From contig JAJFII010000009.1 of assembly GCA_021775095.1 (NCBI GenBank), positions 1 through 64,000 on the forward strand: a stretch of DNA of 64,000 bases, given 5' to 3'. Both the position numbers and the translations under genes were made by a program. Shown here piece after piece: positions 56,611 to 64,000 of the stretch. Under the pieces are notes generated by a model. It was not told the origin of the DNA and ran no database searches. It saw only the letters and a program-made list of their open reading frames with translations. How positions within the stretch are numbered: the first letter of the stretch is position 1; every line of letters starts with the position of its first letter. Source of the stretch: Rhodospirillales bacterium. Its GTDB lineage: Bacteria > Pseudomonadota > Alphaproteobacteria > Rhodospirillales > Casp-alpha2.

Positions 56611-56865
56611 TTAATGGCTTGAAATATACTCACGGAGGGCTTTGTTAATAGCGGTTTGGTATTTGTCACTGTGGCTTTTGAACCAGGCCAGAACATCAGC
56701 ATCCAAGCGGATCGTCACGGGAGTTTTAAGAGGTCGATAAAAACGCGCTCGTTCAGCATCTGTCCAGTCATTCAATTCTGCAATATTTGTTGTATTTATA
56801 TCGTCGTCAGACAACTTTGAAAGAGCGCCTAATTCTTGTTGTTGCTGCCTAGTCAACTTGCTCAT
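56611..56865 (-). CDS. brnA: BrnA-family antitoxin
   Basis: 84 residues. C-terminal ribbon-helix-helix-like part: TPVTIRLDADVLAWFKSHSD and YQTAINKALREYI, typical of BrnA. It would neutralise BrnT ribonuclease toxin and repress the operon. It overlaps the 3' end of the brnT frame by 17 bases, as in other BrnTA pairs. The frame is intact, unlike that of its partner. Confidence 0.85.
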   Translation of the reverse strand: MSKLTRQQQQELGALSKLSDDDINTTNIAELNDWTDAERARFYRPLKTPVTIRLDADVLAWFKSHSDKYQTAINKALREYISSH

Positions 56866-57132
56866 AACGTTTCCTTTCCTGTCTGGTTGCTTTGCGGGCA
56901 GAAATAATCCTTATCGTTTCTTCCGTTCCATCATCCCGATAGGTATGCGCAACCAGTACCAAATCGACGCCGCCTGCCATTCCAACTGTTTGCCACCTTT
57001 CTTCTCCATCTAAAATATGATCCTGAATACTGAGATGAAAAGGATCATCAAATACTAGCTTTGCTGTATTAAAGCTCAAGCGGTGTTTTATTTGGTTTGA
57101 TCGATCTTTTTTTCATCCCACTCGAAACGCAT
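56849..57132 (-). pseudogene. brnT: BrnT-family toxin gene with N-terminal frameshift
   Basis: From ATG 57132 the minus strand reads MRFEWDEKKIDQTK and then stops at TAA. In another frame it continues KHRLSFNTAKLVFDDPFHLS to a normal BrnT C-terminus (DDGTEETIRIISARKATRQE). Together these make one BrnT protein (usually about 90-95 residues) broken by a single missing base, or two extra, near 57090. A TTG start at 57079 would give only 76 residues without the conserved FEWD..K..N..KHG region. The toxin is probably inactive unless the frameshift is a sequencing error. Confidence 0.7.
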
Positions 57133-57154
57133 TATGTGGTCTCATAATTTAATT

Positions 57155-57179
57155 TGTACGTACATTATTGTAAATACAA
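57155..57179. promoter_or_regulatory. Two palindromes upstream of brnTA
   Basis: TGTACGTACA (57155-57164) is a perfect palindrome. TTGTAAATACAA (57168-57179) is a near-perfect one, three bases away. They lie 23 bases before the brnT start, in an AT-rich promoter-like stretch. They are candidate BrnA/BrnTA autoregulatory operators; binding is inferred. Confidence 0.4.
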
Positions 57180-57465
57180 TTTAAAAATAGTCAAGCGCGT
57201 AAGCATGTTGGGGTTTTCAGTTTAAGGGCTTTGAAGTCCCTATGTGATCTCGTCTTCATCCTAATTATACCCGCACCCTATTTACGGGAAGCTAAGCCTT
57301 TTTGTTTTATTGAAAGGAGGCGGAAGAAGTTCCGGCAGAATGCAATTGGGGCAATTGGTGGTTGATTTTGGAATAATCAGAGCCATAGAGCGCTGGGTTA
57401 GAGGCTTGACGATGGCGCGGCCGGGCAGTGCCCTCTTGGGCTACAGAGTGGCCCTGTCGTCTCAA
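57180..57465. other. Non-coding stretch between brnTA and the GST-like remnant
   Basis: I see no supported gene here. The first part is AT-rich (brnTA promoter side). The rest is of ordinary composition, and its open frames on the plus strand are shadows. Confidence 0.4.
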
Positions 57466-57660
57466 TCAGTCATTATCACTACGCGTAGGTATGAACCGAT
57501 GAGTGTCCATGAGGTCGGTCGGCATCAGCAGCCCCGGGGTCAGGGTTTTTTGGACGGATGCCCGCTCGCTCATCTGGTCCATCCAATTCGCCAGTTGAGG
57601 ATGGCCCGGTCGCCTGTAAAATTCGGTTTGATTTGTCCCGTGGGTGTGCGGCGGGGCACC
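57466..57660 (-). pseudogene. Possible C-terminal remnant of a glutathione S-transferase
   Basis: Directly after the GMC stop codon and in the same frame, the minus strand stays open for 64 codons. It reads FYRRPGHPQLANWMDQMSER, then ASVQKTLTPG, ending at TGA (57468-57466). The pattern PxLxxWxxxMxxRxSVQxT is typical of the last helix of glutathione S-transferases. No plausible start exists for a whole GST (about 200 residues). It may instead be a former C-terminal extension or coincidence. Confidence 0.35.
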
Positions 57661-59382
57661 TTAGCGGATTTCAGCGGCGATTTTTTCGGCGAGCATCAGG
57701 GTCGGAAGGTTGGTGTTGCCACGGGGCACCGATGGCATGATCGACGCGTCAACCACCCGCAACCCGTCAACCCCATAAACGCGGCCCTGGGGGTCGACAA
57801 CAGCGTCGGGGTCGTCAGCCGCGCCCATGCGGCAGGTGCCCACATGGTGACCCGGGCCACTGACGCTATCGCGGACAAATTCGAACAGCGCATCGTCGTC
57901 CTCAACCAGCCTGAGGATGTCGACGCCGGGTTTGCTCAGTGCGCCCAGAACCGGTCGGCTTGCCGCCGGGATGAGATCAAGCACCGTCGCCACGGCGCGG
58001 GCGCGGAGGGCGTTGGCGGTGGAAATACTGTTGAACCGGGTCGCCCGCCCGCTGTTTGAGATGGGAACAGCAGTGCGCCACAGGGGCCGCACTTCGGCTG
58101 ACAACAGCATTGCGGCGGCGCGGCGTACGCAATCCATGTGGCGCACCCGGTCGCGGTCGTCGGAATGGAAATCGAATTCGATCCGTGGCCGCAGACACCC
58201 GTCGTTGTTAAACAGCGAGACCCGTCCCCGCGATAGGGGTTTGGCGACGGTCGGAGTGAAAGAACTTAAGCGCTGCCCGAGGGCGTGCCAGCCCGTATTG
58301 GCGACAAAGGGAATATACATATCCCTGGGCGGGCAGCCCGGGATATTTGAGGAATAACGCAGCATCGCGGTTGTATGGCCACGCATGCCGTTGGCCGGTC
58401 GTGCATGTCGGTGTAAGTGAAATACCAGGGACAGCAATTGGTGATTGTGCAGATTGCCACCGACACCCGAGCGGTCGGCGATGACGTCGACGCCGGCCTG
58501 CTTGAGTTGTGGTCCGGGCCCAATGCCGGCGCGCAACAGCAGGACGGGCGATTGCAGGGCACCGGCCGAGACGATCACTTGTCCGGCAGTGAAACATTGA
58601 CTTTCCCCGTCGATCACTGCGCTGACGCCGGTGATCCGGTGCCGGCCGCCGGTGCACTCGACGGTGAGCGAACGCACCAGGGCGCCTGTGGCGATATGTA
58701 GGTTGGATCGGGCGCGCACGTCGCTGTCGAGATAACAAATGGCGGCGGAGGCCCGTTTGTCGGCAAAACGGCTGATGGGAAGAAGACCGAAACCCTCGGT
58801 GAAATCGCCGTTAAGATCGTCAATCAAAGGGATATGGCGGTTGCGGCAATAGTCGCGCAAAGCGCCCGCCATGGGTGGCAATTCCTCGGGCTTTGGGCGG
58901 CGAATGGGAACCGGGCCGTCCTTGCCGTGCAGGTCGCCGTCAAAATCCTGATCGGTTTCAAGTTTTTTGAATATCGGCAACACCTGATCCCAGCCCCAGC
59001 CGGCCGCACCTTGATCCTGCCATTCATCATAATCTTCGGGCAATCCCCGCAAGGCGATCATGCCCATGATCGACGAGCCGCCGCCCAGTATAAATCCCTG
59101 GGGCACGTTTACCGCCGGCGACGTGTCAGCCGTTTTCCAATGCACCGATAAGTTCGGCCAATTGTAGGCTTTGTTAAAATAAGAAAACGGGTAGGTGGCC
59201 CGGACATCGGGCGGTTCGGCATCAGGTGCCGTGTCGCGCCCTGCCTCCAAAAGCAGCACCCGCCGGGAGCTCACGGTCGAGAGCCGATTGGCCAGGACAC
59301 AACCCGCCGAGCCGCCACCGACAATGATGTAGTCATAGGAGTGTGTGACACTCCGGGCAGGTCCGGTGGATTGTTTGGCCAT
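57661..59382 (-). CDS. GMC-family FAD oxidoreductase
   Basis: 573 residues. FAD motif YIIVGGGSAGCVLANRLS, GMC signature FILGGGSSIMGMIALRG, signature 2 VSAGALQSPVLLLRAGIGPG, and catalytic region PGHHVGTCRMG with SVPRGNTNLPTLMLAEKIA. An alcohol dehydrogenase of the choline-dehydrogenase type, differing from the paralogue at 19197-20834 by a longer middle part. Substrate unknown. It is flanked by decayed genes on both sides. Confidence 0.88.
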   Translation of the reverse strand: MAKQSTGPARSVTHSYDYIIVGGGSAGCVLANRLSTVSSRRVLLLEAGRDTAPDAEPPDVRATYPFSYFNKAYNWPNLSVHWKTADTSPAVNVPQGFILGGGSSIMGMIALRGLPEDYDEWQDQGAAGWGWDQVLPIFKKLETDQDFDGDLHGKDGPVPIRRPKPEELPPMAGALRDYCRNRHIPLIDDLNGDFTEGFGLLPISRFADKRASAAICYLDSDVRARSNLHIATGALVRSLTVECTGGRHRITGVSAVIDGESQCFTAGQVIVSAGALQSPVLLLRAGIGPGPQLKQAGVDVIADRSGVGGNLHNHQLLSLVFHLHRHARPANGMRGHTTAMLRYSSNIPGCPPRDMYIPFVANTGWHALGQRLSSFTPTVAKPLSRGRVSLFNNDGCLRPRIEFDFHSDDRDRVRHMDCVRRAAAMLLSAEVRPLWRTAVPISNSGRATRFNSISTANALRARAVATVLDLIPAASRPVLGALSKPGVDILRLVEDDDALFEFVRDSVSGPGHHVGTCRMGAADDPDAVVDPQGRVYGVDGLRVVDASIMPSVPRGNTNLPTLMLAEKIAAEIR

Positions 59383-59464
59383 TGGTCTCTCTCAGGTATA
59401 TGCGTCGCGGGTATATTAGAAGAAGTCGATCAAATGACAACGGGCGCATTTAGACTTGGGGCAT

Positions 59465-60014
59465 CTACACCAGGGCCCGTTGATTCTCGATCGGGAAACC
59501 GACAATGCTGCCCCATTCCGTCCACGATCCATCGTAAATTTTTACCTTTTCGAACCCCAGAATATGTCGCATGGCGAACCAGACCAGGGATGCCCGATGA
59601 CTAAGTCGGCAATAAAGTATGATTTCATCCGGAGAGTTTGGCGCTAACTTAAGATCCGCAAATCTGGTTAATAATGCGTCAGCGTCTAAATAGCAGTCGT
59701 CTTCCTTTAAAAGGTCTTGGTAATGAAGATGGACAGCGCCCGGGATTCGGCCGGTGCGTTCTGCGCTATGATCAAAATGGGGAAGCGGCATAACGCGTAT
59801 GCCATCGAACTCTTCCGGTGACCGGACATCTAAGATCACCCGGCCCGGCTGACCCAGTCCGGCACGAATCCTTCCAGAACCACCAGGCAGCTCCTGGAAT
59901 GTGGTTTTGCCTATAAATCTTATTTTGCCCAAGTGAACAGACTTCGACGACGCGAACAGACGGATCAGCGAGATGATCCTCCAGCCAATCACAGGAAACA
60001 AAGGCAACGGTCAT
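59465..60014 (-). pseudogene. Two-domain rhodanese with internal deletion and frameshift
   Basis: From ATG 60014 the minus strand reads a normal start of the first rhodanese domain (VSCDWLEDHLADPSVRVVEV, then HIPGAAWWFWKDSC). Near 59860-59875 the sense shifts to another frame, which continues with a complete second domain: RVILDVRSPEEFDG, then the active-site loop ILYCRLSHRAS and GSWTEWGS. About 100 residues of the first domain are missing. The second domain keeps the catalytic Cys, and its frame is open from 60007, so a truncated sulfurtransferase might still be made. I read it as a decayed SseA-type thiosulfate/3-mercaptopyruvate sulfurtransferase. Confidence 0.7.
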
Positions 60015-60235
60015 TGGGATAATAGAGATACATTTTTTCTCATTGTATTCTCACTCTCATTTTTTAGCCGGGGCGTAAATGTCGCTCAATTTTCTAACTT
60101 TTTGACAACAGGAAACCTATTGATTTTAAAAATTTATGTGGCCAAAGGTGGATGTCAAACAGGTGTGGAATTATCGAGGTATGGTTTTCATCGCGAGATT
60201 TTTTCTGGTAGTGCAAAAGGCAATATCACGAACTA

Positions 60236-60565
60236 TCATGAATTTCCGATTAAAGACGCAATTTCACGGCAGTTTTCAACTTTGCCGTCGCAACAATCTT
60301 CAAGCATGAAACAGACAAGATCGCCCATTACGTCAAGGTTGGCGGCATAGTGTATTTCTCTTTGGTGGCGGGTGGATTTTAACAATCCTGTGCGTTTGAG
60401 CACGCCCAGATGACCTGAAAGTGTTGAGGCAACAATTCCAAGCCGCCGCGATATTTCGCCGACGGGAAGCCCGTCAGGTGCTTCTCGGACCAGCAGACGG
60501 TAGATCTCCAGGCGCGACTCCTGGGCCATTGCGGTGAAGGTTTCGATGGCGCGCTGCTGATCCAT
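60236..60565 (-). CDS. arsR: ArsR-family metalloid-responsive repressor
   Basis: 109 residues. Winged helix-turn-helix (LPVGEISRRLGIVASTLSGH, LGVLKRTGLLKS). A C-terminal cluster C91-C92-x6-C99 (LEDCCDGKVENC) resembles the C-terminal arsenite site (CC..C) of one ArsR class rather than the CxC site of the E. coli type. ATG 60565 gives the standard N-terminus; the open frame upstream crosses the promoter. Divergent from arsH, which it should repress. Confidence 0.88.
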   Translation of the reverse strand: MDQQRAIETFTAMAQESRLEIYRLLVREAPDGLPVGEISRRLGIVASTLSGHLGVLKRTGLLKSTRHQREIHYAANLDVMGDLVCFMLEDCCDGKVENCREIASLIGNS

Positions 60566-60622
60566 TTGACTCTCAATAGCTGAATTTACAAACCGTGAAT
60601 ACCGCAGGGGTAAATTATTATA

Positions 60623-60652
60623 TTGACAATTCGGCATATGCCGAAGTATCAA
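60623..60652 (+). promoter_or_regulatory. arsH promoter with palindromic operator in its spacer
   Basis: TTGACA (60623-60628) and TATCAA (60647-60652) are 18 bases apart. The perfect 16-bp palindrome TTCGGCATATGCCGAA (60630-60645) fills the spacer. It sits between divergent arsR and arsH, so ArsR bound there would block RNA polymerase at arsH and probably also its own promoter. Confidence 0.65.
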
Positions 60653-60740
60653 AATATTCTCGCACAGGATAGGAAAAATTCCAAATGGTATTTTTTACGA
60701 TGTGCATCACGAGCCATAAAATTCCGTTCGAAAGATCATA

Positions 60741-61490
60741 ATGTTGACCGATGCGCCAAATTTGAACGTTGCCAAATTCCAGACGATCCAGTCGGACCGG
60801 TTATTTCCACAGGAACACAGCACACATGCCGCCAGAATTCTGCTGCTGTACGGGTCTTTAAGAGCACGTTCCTTTAGCCGTCTGATGAGCGAAGAAGCGT
60901 CGGTTGTGTTAAATCGGTTTGGCGCCGAAACACGCACCTTCAATCCGACCGGCCTGCCGCTACCGGACGATGCGGACAGTTCGCACAAAAAGGTCCAGGA
61001 GCTGCGTCAGTTGGTTGAATGGTCGGAAGGCATGGTCTGGTGTTCGCCCGAACGCCATGGGGCGATGACCGGGATCATGAAATCGCAAATTGACTGGGTT
61101 CCGTTATCCATCGGTGCGGTTCGCCCGACACAGGGCAAAACACTTGCCGTGATGCAGGTAAACGGCGGCTCGCAAAGTTTTAACGCAGTCAACCAACTTC
61201 GAATTTTGGGCCGTTGGATGCGTCTCATAACAATTCCGAACCAATCCTCCACACCCAAAGCATTTCTGGAGTTTGATGATGACGGGCGCATGAAACCGTC
61301 ACCTTATTACAATCGCATGGTCGATGTGATGGAAGAATTGGTTAAATTCACGCTCCTGACGCGCGATGCCAAAGACTATATGGTGGACCGCTACAGTGAA
61401 CGTATGGAATGTGGTGAGGATTTGATCAAGCGGGTCAATAACGCCTCGCCAATCCAAAAGGCCGGAAAACCATCTGCGATGCGATCATGA
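60741..61490 (+). CDS. arsH: ArsH-type NADPH-dependent FMN reductase
   Basis: 249 residues. Flavodoxin-like fold: [20 protein letters not shown] for FMN phosphate binding, then [20 protein letters not shown] and [20 protein letters not shown]. The N- and C-terminal extensions are those of ArsH. Family members oxidise trivalent methylarsenicals or reduce quinones/azo dyes. It is divergent from arsR with a shared operator and lies in line with the aquaporin gene. Confidence 0.93.
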   Translation: MLTDAPNLNVAKFQTIQSDRLFPQEHSTHAARILLLYGSLRARSFSRLMSEEASVVLNRFGAETRTFNPTGLPLPDDADSSHKKVQELRQLVEWSEGMVWCSPERHGAMTGIMKSQIDWVPLSIGAVRPTQGKTLAVMQVNGGSQSFNAVNQLRILGRWMRLITIPNQSSTPKAFLEFDDDGRMKPSPYYNRMVDVMEELVKFTLLTRDAKDYMVDRYSERMECGEDLIKRVNNASPIQKAGKPSAMRS

Positions 61491-61762
61491 CAACCATGCC
61501 CGGAGAATTGACGTTTTCGATCAACCGTGATCGGTTGGCTGGTGTCCTGACGGTCAGTGACGATGAGGTCCGTGCTGCCATGGGGTTCGCCTTCGAGCAC
61601 TTTAAACTGGTGATTGAACCGGGTGGCTGCGTCGGGCTGGCCGCCGTCCTTGCCGGAAAGATCGACATCAAGGACCAATGCATTGCGGTTATTGCGACGG
61701 GTGGAAATGTCGATGCCGCAAGTTATTGTGCGGTGCTTAATGCCATTACACCTCAGCTATGA
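61487..61762 (+). pseudogene. C-terminal fragment of a threonine/serine dehydratase
   Basis: 91 residues beginning at an ATG that overlaps the arsH stop (ATGA). They match only the last quarter of a PLP-dependent threonine/serine dehydratase: GELTFSINRDRLAGVLTVSD, then MGFAFEHFKLVIEPGGCVGL and CIAVIATGGNVDAASYCAVL. The PLP lysine and glycine-rich phosphate loop of the N-terminal part (about 230 residues) are missing. It is a remnant fused into the ars operon; a role as a small translated protein cannot be excluded. Confidence 0.7.
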
Positions 61763-61775
61763 CAGGAACATTTAA

Positions 61776-62438
61776 ATGATACGCCGACTTTTGGCCGAAT
61801 GGCTTGGCACGTTTTCCCTGCTTGCGACGGTTATCGGATCTGGCATCATGGCGGAACGCCTGGCGGGTGGAAATATTGCTATTGCGCTGCTCGGCAACAC
61901 CATACCAACCGGCGCTATCCTGGTCGTGTTGATTTTGGTGTTTGGTCCAATTTCTGGGGCGCATTTCAACCCGGCCGTCACCCTTGCCTTTGCCATCGGC
62001 AAAAAAATTACCGTCGGCGATTCCCTTTTGTATGTTGCGGCACAAATTCTGGGTGGTATCTCTGGGGTTCTGATTGCCCATGTGATGTTTGACAATCTGT
62101 TGATTGATCCGTCGACCACCGTTCGCACGGGGCTTGGCCAGTGGGTCGGTGAATTTGTTGCAACTTTCGGGCTGATTGGAACAATATTCGGATGTCTAAA
62201 GGCGCGGCCGGAAGCGGTTCCCTTTGCCGTTGGCCTCTACATCACGGCCGCCTATTGGTTCACCTCGTCAACGTCTTTCGCCAACCCGGCGGTCACCATT
62301 GCGCGCGGGTTTTCCAATACCTTTGCCGGCATCCAACCGGAAAACATTGCAGCCTTTATTGTCGTGCAATTGATCGCAGCCATTCTGGCAACGGTGTTTT
62401 TCAACTGGTTGTTAGGCGACGGTGCCGAGGCGACATAA
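61776..62438 (+). CDS. Aquaporin-family channel, AqpS-like (arsenite efflux)
   Basis: 220 residues, six helices with two half-helices carrying NPAV: HFNPAVTLAFAIG and ANPAVTIARGFSNTFAGI. The N-terminus RLLAEWLGTFSLLATVIGSG is typical of the MIP family. In rhizobia an aquaporin (AqpS) replaces the Acr3/ArsB pump in the ars operon and lets arsenite leave down its gradient. The arsR/arsH setting makes the same role likely. No arsC arsenate reductase lies in this window. Confidence 0.88.
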   Translation: MIRRLLAEWLGTFSLLATVIGSGIMAERLAGGNIAIALLGNTIPTGAILVVLILVFGPISGAHFNPAVTLAFAIGKKITVGDSLLYVAAQILGGISGVLIAHVMFDNLLIDPSTTVRTGLGQWVGEFVATFGLIGTIFGCLKARPEAVPFAVGLYITAAYWFTSSTSFANPAVTIARGFSNTFAGIQPENIAAFIVVQLIAAILATVFFNWLLGDGAEAT

Positions 62439-62465
62439 ATTTTGAACCGTTAGGGACCGCAACCC

Positions 62466-63656
62466 ATGGCAATTTTGGATCGAGAGGGTTTGTTTGATGA
62501 AGACATAAATCGGCGTTCCGTTCCGGCACTGAAGGTCCATCCCAGGGTGCTTGGCACCGACGGCGAAAAACGCTTTGCCGCTGGTGTCGCCGATATGGAC
62601 TACAAAGCGCCACCTGCCGTCTTAGCGGCATTGCAAAAACGCCTGGATCACGGGGTGTTTGGATATGAGGCGGTGCCGGACGGATTGTTTCCGGCACTCA
62701 TCAGATGGTTATCTGTCCGCCACGGCTGGTCTGTCGATCAAAACCATATTCTTCGCGCCCCCAATGTCCTCAATGCCCTGGCAATTGCCGCCTCCGTTTT
62801 CACAGATGAAGGCGACGGTATCCTTGTTCAGCCGCCGGTGTTTTTTGATTTCTTCGACATCCTGCGCGAAAACCATCGAAAATTGATCTCAAATCCCCTG
62901 AAACTGGAAGACGGGCGATACCGGATGGATTTCGCGGATCTTGAGCGCAAGGTGTCTGAACCGCGGACAAAAATGATCTATCTTTGCAATCCTCACAATC
63001 CGGTTGGTCGTGTCTGGACGGAAGCGGAATTGCGAACCCTCGGTGATATGTGCAAACGGCACAACGTGCTGGTTGTCGCCGATGAAATTCACGGTGACCT
63101 TAGCTTTGCGAACCACAAATATGTTCCGTTCGCCTCCCTTGGGCCTGATCATGCCGGCAACAGCATCACTTGCCTGTCGCCGGCAAAAAGTTTCAACATC
63201 GCGTCGTGTTGTTCTGCCTTCACAATCATATCCGATGAGGCCCGGCGTCGGGCATTTCAGAGCGAAAACAGCCGGTTGACCGTTAACAAAAACAATGCCT
63301 TTGCCAGCGCTGCCATGGAAGCGGCCTATCGGGATGGCGGGCCCTGGTTGGACGATCTCCTTGTTTATTTAAAAACCAACGTTGACCTGGTCAGGCGGTA
63401 CATCGCTGACGTGGCGGATGTTCAACTCATTGAACCCGACGGGACCTTTTTACTGTGGCTGGATTTTCGCGCACTGGGCTTTACACCTGAGGAGCTGACG
63501 GTTTTTCTCAGGGACAAAGCAAATTGGGCGGTGATGCGGGGCCAGGCATTTGGCCCACAAGGAGCCGGTTTTGCCCGGCTTAACATCGCTTGCCCACAGG
63601 CGAAGCTTGTAACGGCGCTCGGTGATCTCAAAAAAGCCGTTTCCACACGAAAGTGA
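62466..63656 (+). CDS. MalY/PatB-family PLP-dependent C-S lyase or aminotransferase
   Basis: 396 residues. Fold type I motifs: FAAGVADMDYKAPPAVLAAL at the start, YLCNPHNPVGRVWTEAEL, VVADEIHGDLSFANHKYVPF and the PLP lysine in CLSPAKSFNIASCCSAFTI. These features define the MalY/PatB group (cystathionine beta-lyase activity). It follows the aquaporin gene by 27 bases on the same strand, so it may be part of the ars transcript; a link to thiol supply for arsenic detoxification is possible but speculative. Confidence 0.88.
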   Translation: MAILDREGLFDEDINRRSVPALKVHPRVLGTDGEKRFAAGVADMDYKAPPAVLAALQKRLDHGVFGYEAVPDGLFPALIRWLSVRHGWSVDQNHILRAPNVLNALAIAASVFTDEGDGILVQPPVFFDFFDILRENHRKLISNPLKLEDGRYRMDFADLERKVSEPRTKMIYLCNPHNPVGRVWTEAELRTLGDMCKRHNVLVVADEIHGDLSFANHKYVPFASLGPDHAGNSITCLSPAKSFNIASCCSAFTIISDEARRRAFQSENSRLTVNKNNAFASAAMEAAYRDGGPWLDDLLVYLKTNVDLVRRYIADVADVQLIEPDGTFLLWLDFRALGFTPEELTVFLRDKANWAVMRGQAFGPQGAGFARLNIACPQAKLVTALGDLKKAVSTRK

Positions 63657-63912
63657 ACAGATCAACTATTCGACACATCCGCCGCCGGGAAAACGGAGAC
63701 GTCAGTCTGGTGCTGTATCCGTGCCATTATTTCCGCCCCGTCGTTACATCGGATCTTAGGAGAGAGACCGGCCAGCCTGTGAGTTGAGGTCCAAAATCTA
63801 TTGTAAAATCCGATATTGTCCTTCCTAAAATTAGCGGGTTCTTCGTTGGGGGTCGCCACAAATTGCCCCTTATTCACGGGCTGATAAATCAAGCCGTATT
63901 TTGCCGGATCTT

Positions 63913-63999
63913 TTAAAACCGCTCCGGGATCGGGCCAAACAACCAGTTGCCGGGGGCCGCCGGGTCGTCGCTTTGGTGGAATTCTTTGACCACCGCTAC
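63913..63999 (-). CDS. 3' end of an unidentified gene, cut by the window edge
   Basis: On the minus strand, 28 codons run from the window edge to TAA at 63915-63913: VAVVKEFHQSDDPAAPGNW, then LFGPIPERF. Codon use (GC-rich third positions) and the sequence look like a true protein C-terminus. The family is not recognisable from so little. It is convergent with the MalY/PatB-type gene. Confidence 0.5.
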   Translation of the reverse strand, partial: VAVVKEFHQSDDPAAPGNWLFGPIPERF

Positions 64000-64000
64000 C

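Noticed and set aside
57310-58059. A 249-codon open frame on the plus strand
   Set aside because: It runs antisense through the end of the GMC oxidoreductase gene, has no recognisable domain and an atypical residue composition (many His, Arg, Gly). Read as a shadow frame.
63662-63892. A 76-codon frame on the minus strand near the right edge
   Set aside because: It follows the TAA of the better-supported partial gene (63913-63999), starts with TTG without a ribosome site and resembles no protein. Possible 3' untranslated or decayed sequence.

Overview
The window looks like a chromosomal segment of an alphaproteobacterium, most plausibly a free-living, probably marine, Rhodospirillales-type organism. 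This is inferred from the moderately high GC, the block rne - amidase - mrcA - (insert) - prfB that is familiar from alphaproteobacteria, the arsR/arsH/aquaporin arsenic set, TRAP and peptide ABC transporters, and a stand-alone fliL. No rRNA, tRNA or CRISPR array was recognised.

Layout. 1-271: a short element with 26-bp terminal inverted repeats flanked by TA (MITE-like). 0.54-7.99 kb: a five-gene peptide/opine-type ABC importer, an amidohydrolase, a convergent RpiR-type regulator and remnants of a RidA-family gene. 8.6-17.4 kb: an eight-gene same-strand cluster encoding a secreted protein, a lipoprotein, a TPR protein, a PEGA + SUMF1-like protein, a 47-residue membrane peptide, a MotA/TolQ/ExbB channel protein and two von Willebrand A (vWA) proteins whose N-terminal helix carries an ExbD/MotB-like aspartate. 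This is the best candidate for an undescribed system: an ion-driven envelope machine with vWA domains on its stator B subunits. 17.4-24.7 kb: a lysine-dehydrogenase-like enzyme with a divergent Lrp regulator, a GMC oxidoreductase, a TPR protein with a glycosyltransferase-like C-terminus, a DUF1479 oxygenase-like protein and thiamine pyrophosphokinase. 24.9-32.7 kb: a truncated amino-acid permease, an orphan RND pump, MTA/SAH nucleosidase and a TRAP transporter.

32.8-42.2 kb: UDP-ManNAcA synthesis (wecB, wecC), a PDZ protein, a DsbA-like thiol protein, a DUF3047 lipoprotein, a BepA-type M48 protease with TPRs, a gamma-glutamyltransferase-like protein without its nucleophile, and an aminotransferase. 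42.4-52.8 kb: the housekeeping core with RNase E, amidase, PBP1A and release factor 2 with its programmed +1 frameshift, interrupted by VOC, DUF1772 and GFA genes. 52.9-57.1 kb: an exostosin-like protein, an SDR, FliL, a DUF455 ferritin-like protein, a peroxiredoxin and a BrnTA toxin-antitoxin pair whose toxin reading frame is broken. 57.5-60 kb: a GMC oxidoreductase between two decayed genes (a GST-like tail and a rhodanese with an internal deletion). 60.2-63.7 kb: arsR, arsH, a dehydratase fragment, an AqpS-like channel and a MalY/PatB lyase. The edge holds the 3' end of an unidentified gene.

A recurring theme is gene decay: remnants of RidA, an APC permease, GST, rhodanese, a PLP dehydratase and BrnT all lie at boundaries between functional modules. 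All functional statements come from reading the translated sequence; no database search was run.
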